From positions 20,088,001 through 20,152,000 of the forward strand of contig CAVNZM010000001.1 in assembly GCA_963693365.1 (NCBI GenBank): a stretch of 64,000 nucleotides of DNA. Reading direction: 5' to 3'. The notes below the pieces were generated by a model that ran no database searches, had not been told where the DNA came from, and saw nothing but the letters and a program-made list of their open reading frames with translations. The translations under genes and the position numbers were made by a program. Positions within the stretch are counted from its first letter, which is position 1. Each line of letters starts with the position of its first letter. Source of the DNA: Amoebidium appalachense (Eukaryota > Ichthyosporea). Below, piece after piece: positions 50,143 to 62,584 of the stretch.

Positions 50143-50883
50143 ACACACAAACCATCGTGTGTTTTCCGTTGTTCGTGTGTAGTTCCTACTTGATGACCAA
50201 TCCCCCCTCCCCCCCCCTCGCCTGCCCCCCTCTCTTTCTCTCTAATTTGTGATGGTGCTGGGTCATGCCCAAAGGAACTCTGAAGAGACACACGTCTGCT
50301 TGGAGGGTACAAGAGGAGGAGATGTGTTGGGGAGAGTGGTGTGTGGGGGAGGGGAAGGGGGGGGGGGGGGGGGGGGATCGGTTGGCAGACTGGCATGGAG
50401 CAGTGTGTTTAATCCCCCTAACCTGTTTATATGGGTTGGGGAAGGAAAGAGATGGCTGAACTCTTGTGTGGATGCATGCTGATGCGTGTGCAGCATGCGT
50501 GTGGCAAAGTGCATTTCAGCAGATTGCCGGAGTGTTCGTCTGTCGTGTGTCTGTTTGTGATGGCACATCTACTGTGTGCACTGTACACTAAGTTGGGTGC
50601 TCTATTCACTGTTTGCACAATTTACTGTGTCCACTCTCCACTGTGTGCATGGTCCACTGTGCACTGCCCAATGTATGCAAAATCCCCTGTGTTCTATCCA
50701 CTTTGTGCTTTAATCACTGTGTGTGTCAGCTTCAACGACTCTGTGCACTATCCACTGTGTGCATAAATCTAACCACTGTGTCTATGTGCAGGCTTCTTCA
50801 CCATCTTCGGCTGGTGGGCACACTCTGTCTGGCTCTTCATGACCCGCAGCTCAGATGCCCCAGCCGTCAACGCCACCGCATAA
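47652..50883 (+). CDS. MARVEL-domain four-helix membrane protein (synaptogyrin/synaptophysin-like)
   Basis: Exons: 47652-47714, 48795-48918, 49565-49750, 50792-50883; phases 0, 1, 1 close and give 154 residues. Four hydrophobic segments are visible: residues about 6-30 (split over exons 1 and 2), 48-75, 84-106 and a last one in exon 4 (FFTIFGWWAHSVWLFM). Short N- and C-termini and a Cys-containing loop after helix 1 (VADCPAYPYSW) with a second Cys in the loop after helix 3 (ADFACTD) fit the MARVEL fold of vesicle-trafficking proteins, where the protein would sit in vesicle or plasma membrane. The exact subfamily is uncertain. The start is the first ATG in frame, followed at once by helix 1; a good GTAAGT donor ends exon 1. 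Confidence 0.8.
48208..48404 (+). repeat. (GT)n - five-copy ~18-bp minisatellite - (CA)n in a MARVEL intron
   Basis: GT repeats at 48208-48268, then five units of TGTGTGCAGAAGCACATG type at about 48268-48352, then CA repeats at 48358-48404. The two dinucleotide arms are complementary, so the intron RNA could form a long hairpin with the minisatellite as the loop. Confidence 0.85.
49181..49272 (+). repeat. (CA)n array in MARVEL intron
   Basis: CA repeat with AAC interruptions near the end. It does not abut the acceptor, which lies at 49564 behind a separate short CA run. Confidence 0.9.
50083..50148 (+). repeat. poly-C passing into (CA)n
   Basis: About 46 C then about 10 CA units, in the last MARVEL intron. 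Confidence 0.9.
50560..50791 (+). repeat. degenerate minisatellite ending in the 3' splice site
   Basis: Repeated words TCCACTGTGTGCA / CACTGTGTGC with spacers of a few bases run through 230 bases. The last unit (CACTGTGTCTATGTGCAG) supplies the acceptor AG at 50790-50791 for the final MARVEL exon. Confidence 0.75.
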
Positions 50884-51675
50884 GAGCACCAGCACGGGGG
50901 AGATCTTATGGTTGGTCTCTCTAACGACAAAACGACATGAACCTTATCTCGGGGCTTATGGATTATTGCGGCTACGTAGGCTGCATGTGTGTGGATATAC
51001 CATGCAAGACATGTCTTTTTTAGAGTTTGCTTTTGTGTTGCATGTTTTGTTGGCCTCGGCTTGATTATTTTTTTTTTTTTTAAACCCGGTATTCCAATAA
51101 GTTATCGGATATCTAGGAATATGTGACGTGTGAACTGATGCCAGCATTTCGTAGTTCCAAATACATTTAGTAGTCATACACGCTCACTAGACTGGCCAAC
51201 CAACTTCCTGTTGGTCCTGCACCTGCTTCCTTCCTGGAAACGATTTATTCCGGATTGTATGGGCTGTTATTTTTTTTCAATATCGGAGGTAATGCATTGG
51301 ATTTGTGGTGGTGATATACTTTCTCAACCGGAATAAGCTATGCTGGAATATGGTGGTGTTGTGGCCTATTTTGTCAATGAATATCGTGGTTTTTTTTGCT
51401 CTCTCACCTAGATAATCCACATTGGATAATTCACAGTGTGGTGATCTATTTTCTCACTGAAAGAGATAGTCGAGATAACCTGTATTGGATACATGATGGG
51501 ATATATTATGAAGATGTAACTTTCAGGCAGCACGAGGCCCTAAGATTGTGGAGACATTCGATGGCTCATGTCATGCGCCTGCAATCAAATCTGGTCTCGT
51601 TTTATACTCAGCAGAGTCACTGAGCTCAAGCATAAAATCCATTCCTCCCCTCCCCCCCCCCCCCCCCCCCCGAGG

Positions 51676-51823
51676 CCCCCCTGAGGATGGGCTCTGCTTA
51701 TTATGCATACCCCCCTGAGGATGGGCTCTGCTTATTATGCATACTCTTTATGTATGGCTTGCATTCTGCAACGTGTTATCCGTTTTGTTCTTGTGTACTT
51801 CGTACTTTTTGACGCATTCAACT

Positions 51824-51854
<31 letters not shown>
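51676..51854 (+). repeat. poly-C-tailed dispersed repeat with a duplicated head
   Basis: The segment CCCCTGAGGATGGGCTCTGC...TTATGCATAC occurs twice in a row at the start (about 51675-51750), then the rest follows to TTTTGACGCATTCAA and poly-C. A further unit start (GGATGGGCTTCGCTTATGG) follows the poly-C. Confidence 0.85.
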
Positions 51855-52251
51855 GCGGATGGGCTTCGCTTATGGTACATACTGCACGGGCTCAGCAGCT
51901 AACTGATCTTGCATACGTAGTTATTGATCAATTACCACGCTTTTACTGTACACGTGCTATACAGTGGAGATCTAATAAGTATAAGGTGGCATCATTTGCA
52001 TGCCCAAACAACACACACACACACCAGTTTAACCGGTCATGTATCGCCAAATGTAGTTTGATAGACCACATAATACCGCAACACACACACGTCACATTCA
52101 CAACAGACACCCAGAAAGATAGCCTACCTGTAAATTACAACATCCTTGATTTTATACTAAACACGCGTAACTACGACCTGTTTATTAGATGTATTGATTG
52201 GCTTGAGAAACACATCACTACAAAATTATAGCGCACGCGCACACACACACA

Positions 52252-52302
<51 letters not shown>

Positions 52303-52334
52303 CCAGCTGATACCGAGTGTCCCGAGGGGAGCCC

Positions 52335-52337
<3 letters not shown>

Positions 52338-52386
<49 letters not shown>
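52338..52386 (+). repeat. poly-A run of 49 bases
   Basis: Pure A, flanked by CCCCTTT and CGGGGAACC. It lacks the usual preceding C-run. Confidence 0.9.
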
Positions 52387-52387
<1 letters not shown>

Positions 52388-52559
52388 GGGGAACCCCAAC
52401 TAATTGATTTCTCCTTGTAGTCTTTATGGTGTCTCGTAGAGAAAGTAAACCCTGATATATAGTCACCACCCGACATCTATGTACGTGATCATGATATACC
52501 GCTGAGGGGATATTCCGAGCAAAACCCCCCCCCCCCATACCTGAGACTGGTTCTCTTTG

Positions 52560-52763
52560 CCTCGAGTAAACAGCGTAAACCCCATACGTAGTTGTCAACG
52601 AATGTTTGCCATCAATGCTTTTCATCGCAATGTAGTTGTACTTTGTACCGCATTCCACATTTTAACCCCCCCCCCCCCCCCCCCCCCCCGTCATACACCG
52701 TGTTTCTCATCGTGTACATGTACTTGGTACGTATTCGCGTTCCGCAATAACCCACACCGTGAA
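52560..52763 (+). repeat. two diverged tail fragments of the dispersed repeat
   Basis: The first ends CATCGCAATGTAGTTGTACT...TTTAA plus poly-C at 52665-52689. The second follows with CATCGTGTACATGTACTTGG and CGTTCCGCAATAA. Confidence 0.55.
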
Positions 52764-53022
52764 AAACACACCTCACCAAAAAGGGGGAGACCCCCATCAC
52801 ACTGCTGCTGGGAGACTCTACGTAGCTGCAGCATCGATGTTAGCAGCAGGGGCCCGGCCACCTCTGCACAAGGCACATGCACATGTGTGCCCACCCAACC
52901 TTTTGCAGATCACATTGAGCTTAGTAGCCCGCTGGGCCGCTTTCCTTCACACAAAACTTCCTGTGCACGTGCATCCCATGATCCCCCCTCCCCCCCCCCT
53001 CCCCCACCACCACCAAAACAAA

Positions 53023-53057
<35 letters not shown>

Positions 53058-53714
53058 GTCATGTACACACACACACATCACACGCACACGCACACACGGC
53101 CGGATTCCCCAAAACTCATGTGTCACTCACCCATGGACACGCGCGCCCGGCACCCACACAGGCGCACACGTCCGATAGTATATTTCGAATTCCCGCACAC
53201 GTACACACACACAATCCCCCCCCCCCCCCCCCCAACCAAAATTCTCGGGCTAATCATTGCTCTCCCGGTATCTTGCAGTAGAAGCCTCCCCAAACTGTCC
53301 CCATAGACCACTTAGAGGTTCACTTAGAGGTTTGTGGTGTTACCGTGTCCACACTGTGCCATCTATGGCCCCTGAGCAGCAAGTGTACGTGACTGCGCCA
53401 AATTTTTGGTACTGCCGTGCACACAATGTCATGTCATGACACTGTACGCCGTACGTGTGTGCGGCCGTATGCACATGCTACACTTGTGTGTGTGTTTGTG
53501 TTGGAGGCACCCTATCTACCGCCACCGCAAATGAGGGAAGGGGATTTGAGAGGAGAGGGCGGGCCGGGAAGGGGGGGGGGGGGGGGGGGGGGGAAGGAAT
53601 GGTAATTCCGTAATAGCAACGTCCCAAGGACGAAAGGGATGAGAAAGGGAGAGAGTGAGGGAGCGTGGAAGCTTGGCGAATGGCCTCCGCTTCTTGATAG
53701 GGAGGGAGGGGGGA

Positions 53715-53830
53715 TTTAGAACATAAATTTGATACGTCATAAAGTACCAAGCTAAAATCTACGAATATTGTCAACACATTGCAGAGTATGCAAAAAGGAG
53801 TATACACGAAAGAGAGCCTCTATAACCGGT
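53715..53830 (-). repeat. diverged minus-strand copy of the dispersed repeat
   Basis: Reverse complement carries GTATACTCCTTTTTGCATAC, CTGCAATGTGTTGACA and GGTACTTTATGACG in family order, then a C-rich end. Confidence 0.55.
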
Positions 53831-54664
53831 GGTGTGTGTGTGTGTGTGTGTGTGTGTGGTGGTGGTGGGGGGGGGGGGGGGGGATAGGGATGGAGAGAGG
53901 GGGAGAGAGAAGGGGAGAGAGAGAGAGAGGGAGAGAGAGAGAGAGAGAGTTGAGCGTGAACGGTTGGGTCGGAAGCACACCCGATTGTATGTAGATTTGC
54001 AACAAGGAGTCATTTGAAGGCTTTTATTTACGCAACTTCATTCCGGTAGGTCTAAGCTACTTTCGGGTAGGAGGTCCATGAAATTATATTTACATGCCGC
54101 GTGCTAAGGGTAGGTAACTGGGTGCGTGGACACAGGCACAGCCGCAGGGTTTGAAAGGCCGGCCAAGAGCACAACCAATCCCTCTCATATGTTTCGTACA
54201 CAACAACAGAAGACAAATACAGGGCCGAACACTGTGCTTCGTACTTTCGCTACGGTAAATATATCACAAGGGAACAAGAAAAGGACTTGACGTAAAACTA
54301 TCGCATACAAACACTGATCAGTTGCTCCCCGGGCCAACAAATACGGCCACAAGAGGCAACGTGCATTCAAGCATTAGGGCATATACCCCCACAAGACTAA
54401 TGTCGCGTCGCATAAAACACACTAGAAACAACAGATACCGAACGAAACAGACCAAAATCATGTGACTGACCCTCGATCCTGTATACAACAGTAGCGTATG
54501 CAGGGAAAGGCCATGGAAAAGTGCTTGAAAGGGGTTTGCAGGGCATGAAAGAACAAGCCGGATGGGTGAGAGAGTAGGGCCCCTGTTCGGTAGTGTGAAA
54601 AGAAAAAGTCTCAAGGTACGAGCGCACGAGTGTTGACACAGAAACATCACCCGATTAGCCCCGT

Positions 54665-56488
54665 TTAGATGTCCATGTCCAAGCACTCGGAGTCACTGCC
54701 ACTGTCCTGCGAGTAGGCCATGTTCACCATTCCGGGGAAGAAATCTTGGTCTAGCGACAACATTTCCTCTGCCTCAACATCTGCAGAGGCCGAAAAGGTC
54801 AGTATCATGTAAGGACAGGAAGGGATGAAGAGCGAGGCAGAGCAAGGGGAGAAATGGCCGCACCAAGAGAAAGGAGAAAAACGGGGAGAAGTGGCAGGAG
54901 GGGCGGAAGAGGGAGGCAGAGCGAGGGCAGAGACATGAGAAGACAGTATGAGCATGCTTGGACAGCAGGGGATCCGTGTGCTGCAGGAGATGGGGGGGAG
55001 GGGGGGGAGGGCAGAAAAAAGGGAGGAGGGAGGCTCACGGGGGAGGGGAGGGAGGGGGAGAGAAGGGAGGGGGAGGAATCCGTTTAATATTGTAGAAACC
55101 AGGATGCGGAGGTCAGAGAGAATACCAAACGGCTTAGCCATTACATAGCAGTCTCCAGCTCCTTATCATTATTCGGATCTACGACTCGTCATCAATAAGG
55201 CTAATAACAAATCGGTAGGGTAGGTGATGGGGAGAAAAGAACAACGAACCTGCGTTACAGAAGACCAGGACACTTTTACAGAGCTCCCACTACAAGGTTA
55301 GACATAGACATGACCACCACACCAGAACATCCAAAAGGGATTCTTACCGGATATGGTGTCCATTTCCGACAGAGTGAGGTCGATAGGCTTATCCATAAAC
55401 GAAATAGAACCGTTTGGCAGGGCCGGTGAATACTCGGGGGAAAAGCACTCGAAGGGTGGGGTCATGCAGCCCGTCTCAACCTTCACGTCTGGGTCGAGCT
55501 TCATTCTGACCCTGCGCTCTGCCTCGGGGGTGTCCACCACATCCCACGTATTGGCCTTGGTGAACATGGTCAGCGGGGACGTGCCTAGCCAGGACTCGTC
55601 ACAGGTCGTGTCCGAGTCGGTGTCTGTGGACGGGGACAGCTGGTCGTCCGCCACAGGTGAGGGTGGTGCCGTGTCAGCCCAGGGGCTAGCAGAGGCCTCA
55701 GCAGGGAAACCAGCCTGGGTGACGTAGCCACTCAGAACGGGGTCTATGCCCTGCGCCTTGACCTGGGGAGGCTGTGGGTTGGCCGTAAACGCTGGCGGCT
55801 GGCTGGCCCAGTACTCGCGCGTGGGGGGCACCAGCTTGGACCGGAGGTGTGCCTGGCCAGCCACATACACGCAGTCAAAAAAACGGCCGACCCAGGTGTG
55901 AAGGAGGTGTGGTGAAAGAAGAACGGCAGAGGTGGCTGGTAAGTACGGCCAGAAGTACGTGTGTTGCTTGTGTCGTGTGGTTTGCTTTGGGTCTAGCCAT
56001 AAGCACTATCCCTGCTATACACAGCAAGCATACAACACCCTACCTGGATGGGAAACTGCTAGCTGGGTCAAACCGGAGCTACCCAATTTCAGTGTGGATC
56101 AGTCAGTTCTCAGCTACATAAATAGCGTTCCTATTCCTCCTTACGCTCTACACAGCGCAAAACAACCCTGGAATTCCATGCACATGCCTACATCTACTGC
56201 GCAAGACCTGTGGCGTCCCCTCCAAACGTGTGGCGTGTGGGCGACAGTGGAGGGACGGGCAGGGAGGGGCGGCAGCTGTACCTGCAACAGACGCTTTTCG
56301 GGCGTAACGCCGGTATTCGCCACCTGGGCCAGGCCCTTCCACTGGCACGGTAGCTTTGTGTCTAGCCGCGTGTCTTCGTCTGCTGCAAAGTGCACGTTCC
56401 AAGCCCTCACACACAAGCTTGTGCAAAACTGGGCGAGCGAGTCAGAGCCAGAGGCTATGCTCACGTCCATAGAGTCGATAAAGGTCAT
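54665..56488 (-). CDS. uncharacterised Pro/Ser-rich protein with acidic C-terminus
   Basis: Minus-strand coding segments: 56488 to about 56145 (ATG at 56488-56486), about 55935-55348, and 54780-54665 ending in TAA. The last junction is firm (GTAAGA donor, phase 1, CTGCAG acceptor). The first is not: the best donor (GTAAGG at 56144) does not match the phase of the best acceptor (CTTACCAG, exon start 55935), so a small exon or another site is missing. Segment 1 has LPCQWKGLAQVANTG; segment 2 has HTWVGRFFDCVYVAGQ, then Pro/Ser/Thr-rich sequence with TPPF and SPEYSP; the end is acidic (DVEAEEMLSLDQDF and GSDSECLDMDI). This layout recalls a transcription regulator with an activation tail, which is inference. 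Family not recognised. Confidence 0.55.
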
Positions 56489-58439
56489 GATGAATGCCAG
56501 GGGGAATAACAGGGAAGCAAGCGTGGTTGTCAACGGAGAAAGAGTGGCCGGGAGCTTAGTGCTACCTGCAAGGCATTCAAGCGCCAAAAAAGAAAGGAGT
56601 TGAAGGGTGGAAAACGAAGACACAACTGACAACGGCGGATGCCGAAAGGAATTTTTGAATGTTTGTGTATGTCGCACCCACCCATGGCAATCCCACGGCT
56701 CAGCCGGAGAAAGACTATTTTGCGTGTCGTGATAACTGACCAATAATAATATTTATATAGACAAAATGCATGTTTTAAAGGTTTAAAAAGACATAAGAAA
56801 GAAATTAAGCTCGTGATATAAAGTCGCCAAATGGCAGAATATGGCGCCCTTTTTGTATTGGTTAGAAGACTCGATGGAATCTTTGTGAGTCGTTGGCCCA
56901 ATAAGATCGGCTTTTTTTCCTCCTTCCAAATACGGAGCTGGAATTGATATTTTTCCATTCAAGGTACAGGTATACAGAGCTGTGTGCCCTCATTTCAAAA
57001 CTAATTTTTTTTTATTTATTTGCCTAGATCGTCTGCGCCTGCCACTTTGTGACTGGATGCCATAATCAATTATCGTGTGTGTTGTCAGGCGCTTTCCCAG
57101 AAAACTTATCGGACACGTGGCGGATACAAGTTGGCGGGATTTGATTCGGTGTTGCTAAGATAAAGAATTTTGCGTTAACAGTACGAAAAATAAACAGCAA
57201 AGCGTTTCGTGATTTGTAGCTAATAATGTCGCGTTATATATAGCGTAACCAATGGAAGGACCCCACGTGCACTCACAATTCTATGTGACCAACCAACGCT
57301 TGCAAAAATTAGTGGAATGTAACCCGTTTATTTAGATTACGCCAAAGTTTTTGTCCGGATCCCGCATGTGTGGCCTAAGCTGCCGGGGTCCGGGTGGCCC
57401 ATGTTGAGAGCTTGAGTTCACTGAGTGGCCTGTAGCGGCCTGAGGGCCGTCAGAGCACCGTTCAGTCCCTTCTCCATAACCTATATGTATCATTTAACTT
57501 GTATATGCTCATCTTTAAAGTGATTACGTAGCTTTTCTTGACACTTTTCTTTTGTCACCGTCACCATGCGGTCGCTGCCAGGCCGGGGCCCTCGTGATTC
57601 GCTGGTGTGGATGGGGTAATTCACCCCTACCAATATGATGCGCTCTACATACATACATACAGCCCTTGCAATAACAGGCTATTACAATCCAACATATTTA
57701 TGTACTACCTATTCAAATTATAAATCTGGCGTTTATTATTATATGGTCGTTATTAGCCTATATACCACTAGCCTGTCACCTGTGTTCCCTGTGGGGTCCA
57801 GCTAAAAGCTATATATTTTGGCTTGGCCGGCCCGCGAGCCTCGGGCCGGGCCGTACAGGCTATGTAGTTAAAAGTAAATTACTCTTCATGCTGATCCGAC
57901 ATCTTGTTCGTGGACATCTTACCATCTTTTGACGTTTCAGCATCTTGTAACGCCTTTGTAACGTGGCCCAGGAATTCGAAATGCACTTTTCCGTGCCTTC
58001 AAATCACCGCGAGAGCAATAAAATATGATCATGATCATGAAACAGCTGGGTGTAACAGTTGCTCTAGGAGGCCCTGTATTATGTTAGTAAGTGTAAGCAT
58101 AATAAGCCACGGTGTTGCTCATGGTTCGGTGCTCATGTGTTTCAGGTCCATGGTAGGCTAATTAGAAAGCGAGAGCACCCAATGCAATGTTGCATCAGTA
58201 CCACGTGGAGCCTCACATGCTCCCCCCCCCCCCCCCCCCCCCCCCTCCTCCTCCCCCCCCCCCCCCCCCTCCCACCACCACCACCACCACACAAACACAC
58301 CCATGGCCCATCCACACCCATTCTTCAACGACCCCGGGCCCTGCACCCTAGCCAGACACAGGCTCTTGGTTTTTCCCCTCCTCCGGCCCGACCTCAGCTC
58401 TCTTTACTGTATCGTTCTAGAGTCTCTATCTCGTCTCTC

Positions 58440-59470
<1,031 letters not shown>

Positions 59471-59917
59471 CCCCCTCCCCCCCCCCCCCTCCCCCTCCCC
59501 CCTCCGTCTCCCCCAATGATAAATCATTGATAACTTTATCGTAAAACTGAAAAGGAGGGCATGGCCTGCCCCCTCCCCTTCGCTCGTTGCAAGACAGGCC
59601 TCTCCAAATTAATCAACTTATTAAGGGGCTTTAGACACACCTTAATACGCTTTGGGCATGACATACAATGGCGATGTGCCATACTATGCCACGGCAGTCG
59701 TATACGACAAGCTGACCTGTGTACACTGCAAGTACTTGAGGTGTAACTTAGGTTCACTTGACTCCAATGTTGAGATTGGCAAAAACATTAAATTTGGATG
59801 CTGCTTGGAGCTGTGGGTTTGCTTCTGCTACTGGGTCATGGTTGTTTACCAAGAGTTAAAAACACACACGGTGTCTCACACACACACAGTGTCACGCATG
59901 AACGCTCACGGGCAGTG

Positions 59918-59990
<73 letters not shown>

Positions 59991-60135
59991 CGCGCGCATG
60001 TGTGCATGCACACAGACACACACGGCCACGCACATATCGCACACACATACACACACGGTCACGGACACATGACACACACATGCCGTCACCGTCACCAGCG
60101 GTCCAACCTGCCCCGCCCCTTCCTCCTCGAGCCCC

Positions 60136-60136
<1 letters not shown>

Positions 60137-60181
<45 letters not shown>

Positions 60182-60196
60182 AAAAAAAAAAAAAAA
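60137..60196 (+). repeat. poly-C/poly-A compound tract
   Basis: About 35 C followed by about 25 A, after CA repeats. Same order as the other compound tracts. Confidence 0.9.
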
Positions 60197-61141
60197 GAAA
60201 GAAAGAAAAGAAAAGGCACACCTACCAACGTGCACCCACACGACAGTCACCCAACCACAAAGGTTGTATTGGTTAGTTCTCCCCAACATCACACACACAG
60301 CGGAAGCCAGAGATGTGTGCTGTCGATCATAATGCCGTTGCCATCTAATTCACCGATATATATCAAAGAACCGTGACACCGTGAGGGTAAATATATGTAC
60401 ATAAACTAGGCCATGATTCATAACCAAGAGAAAATACAATTTTCTCGGATAACCATTTCATGCACTACACACTCTCTAGATCTGGCATGCATGTGCCAGG
60501 ACACCACAGTGTTGCCTCATATCCACACACAAATTACACACCACAAAATAATATATGGCAACAACCACAGCTACTAGGCTTCACGAGTCTTAATGCTCTC
60601 CCCTTTCCATACATATCAGGTCATGCTACTTTATTTTTATGATAACAACACTACTTACATCATGGTATATGGGACGTATTTACTTTTACTTGTGTTAAGC
60701 AAGTCACGAAGACTACAACCTATGTACAATATGTTCATATATTCACTAGGGGTTCTAGGAAGTGTTTACAGTGTGTGTGATTCTAAAAGGTTCACGGGCC
60801 TGCACCGTAGTCCCGCAGGCAATCTCAGACTTACTCTAATCAGTAAATGCAGTGGACATGTTGCTTAATATAAGCGAGTCCAGCTTATTTACCAGCTGTG
60901 TGACACAAACGTATGTATGTACATAATTTTGTTTGCATGCCTCGTTTGGTGGTTGTGTATACATGTGATGAAATTATATTTTTGCAGGTTGCACGTGTGT
61001 CCGTTGACAGTATGTTGTGGTGTATATACGTACGTATTATATTTGGGTATGTGTAAGCTAGAAGCAGGGTGAAGCTCTATTAAAATTACGAGGGGAACCA
61101 AATGACAATTTTATTCTAAGGCACCAAGGGGAAGAGGAGGA

Positions 61142-61252
61142 GGGGGAGGGGGGGGGGGGGGAGGGGGGGGGAGGGGGGGGGGGGGGGGGGAGGGGAGGTG
61201 GTGGTGGGGTGGGGGTGGTGGTGGGGGGAGGGGGGGGGGGGTGGGGGGGGGG
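61142..61252 (+). repeat. poly-G with GGT interruptions
   Basis: About 110 bases of nearly pure G with A and T interruptions, just beyond the 3' end of the small coiled-coil gene. Confidence 0.9.
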
Positions 61253-61424
61253 GTGATGCCATCCAGCAAGCGTGCGGGTACACATCATTAATAGCAAACA
61301 TAAAAGAGTTGGGTTTCAGGCCAATCCAAGCACCACAAACCAAAAAGAGAAATAAGTTAAATGCACACCATTAACGGCACAGGCAATTGTGCCGCTACTC
61401 GCCGTGACTCGTAGCCAGTTGGGT

Positions 61425-61595
61425 TCAAGCAGAAACCAGGGACGGCACAGATTCCGTATTGGTAACGTGCACACGCCCAAGAATGGCCTCATCTGATTCG
61501 TCGACATCCTCAGCCGTGTCTATGCTGCTGTCGATGCTAGCGGAATCGACGGAACCATCGCTCACTTTCTGTGCCTCCCGTGCTAGCGCGTTGAG

Positions 61596-61662
<67 letters not shown>

Positions 61663-62505
61663 CGCACGCACTCACGCACGCTTGTTTGTGTGTGTTGTCA
61701 GGATGTGAGTGAGCAAGTCACGTCAGGTGTGCCGTGTATGTACATACGTTGCCAATGTACAAGTGAAAAACGGGTAGAGCACGTGTTTAGGGAAGAGGGG
61801 CTTGAAGAGTGCGAGAATAATTGCCTTAGAGAGAAAGGGGGGAGGGGGGGGGGGAATTAATGTACAGAGAGGGACACGGTCACTCAGTCTGCTGTACTGC
61901 GATGACAACAACATGAAAATGAATTCGCAAGGATAGCAGGTATTGACAGGGGTAAACAGTCATAAAGGCTCACAAACCAGGTGCATTTGCTTCTGTGTGT
62001 GTGTGTCACGTGTGGATGGGAGGGTGGAGGGGAGAGGGAGGAAGGGGGGGTGGGGGAGGGAGGGGGGGCATGGGCCTACCCTTCTCCTGATACGTGTCTG
62101 CCTGCGTGTGTTGTCCCACACCTCCTGCAGCAGTGCCTCCTGGGCGCCACCTGATTGGGCCATGCCCAGCCGCACGTGCAGCTCCCTGCATGCCCCCTCC
62201 AGCCGCCCTAGCTCCTCCCTGAGCGTACCCTCGCTCAGTTGCTCGTACAGCCCGGCACTGCCGCTGCGCTTGAGACCATCGCCTGTGATTGGTGCATTGG
62301 TCAGCACGTGCATGGTGCAACCTCCTATCACATCTTCCACCTCTGCTGGTTAAGGCACGCGGATTACCCCAAAGCTGTGCTACGGGATCTCCCGCCCTCC
62401 CCCCCCCCCCCCCCCTCCCCCCCCCCCGCAAATCTTTCCCCCTAGCTGTCTTGCTCCGGAAAGGCCCTTTTCACATGACTTCTTACCCTCAATTTTTGCG
62501 CCCAT
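61425..62505 (-). CDS. small coiled-coil protein, uncharacterised
   Basis: Minus-strand exons: 62505-62487, 62342-62080, 61595-61425. The first exon is only 19 bases (ATG plus five codons and one base) with a clean GTAAGA donor; phases 1 and 0 close and give 150 residues. The middle (residues about 30-95) is rich in Leu, Glu and Arg with heptad-like spacing (YEQLSEGTLREELGRLEG), suggesting a coiled coil and a protein-binding role. The last third is acidic and Ser-rich (SIDSSIDTAEDVDESDEA), possibly a phosphorylated tail. No catalytic motif, signal or membrane segment. The acceptor of exon 3 is the end of a (CA)n array on the coding strand. Family not recognised. Confidence 0.65.
61596..61660 (-). 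repeat. (GT)n array abutting the last exon of the coiled-coil gene
   Basis: GT on the plus strand, CA on the coding strand, ending in CAG at the acceptor. Confidence 0.9.
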
Positions 62506-62545
62506 GATCCCACGTCAACTCTGGCCCCCTTTTTGGTCAAGTCCT

Positions 62546-62584
<39 letters not shown>

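Larger units (their letters stand above)
50884..54664. other. intergenic region between MARVEL gene and minus-strand acidic-tail gene
   Basis: 3' flank of the MARVEL gene, copies of the dispersed repeat at 51676-51854, 52560-52763 and 53715-53830, a CA array at 52234-52300, a 49-base poly-A at 52338-52386, C-rich and CA sequence at 52985-53060, and GT plus GA repeats at 53834-53950. 54000-54660 is unique and probably holds the 3' UTR of the minus-strand gene. No further gene seen. Confidence 0.5.

Noticed and set aside
57350-57650. Possible structured RNA in a GC-rich stretch
   Set aside because: I could not fit tRNA, 5S or snRNA boxes or a closed stem set.
59658-59870. Cys/Tyr-rich open frame before a CA array
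   Set aside because: Reads somewhat like protein, but it has no acceptor in phase upstream, no partner exon and a stop just before.
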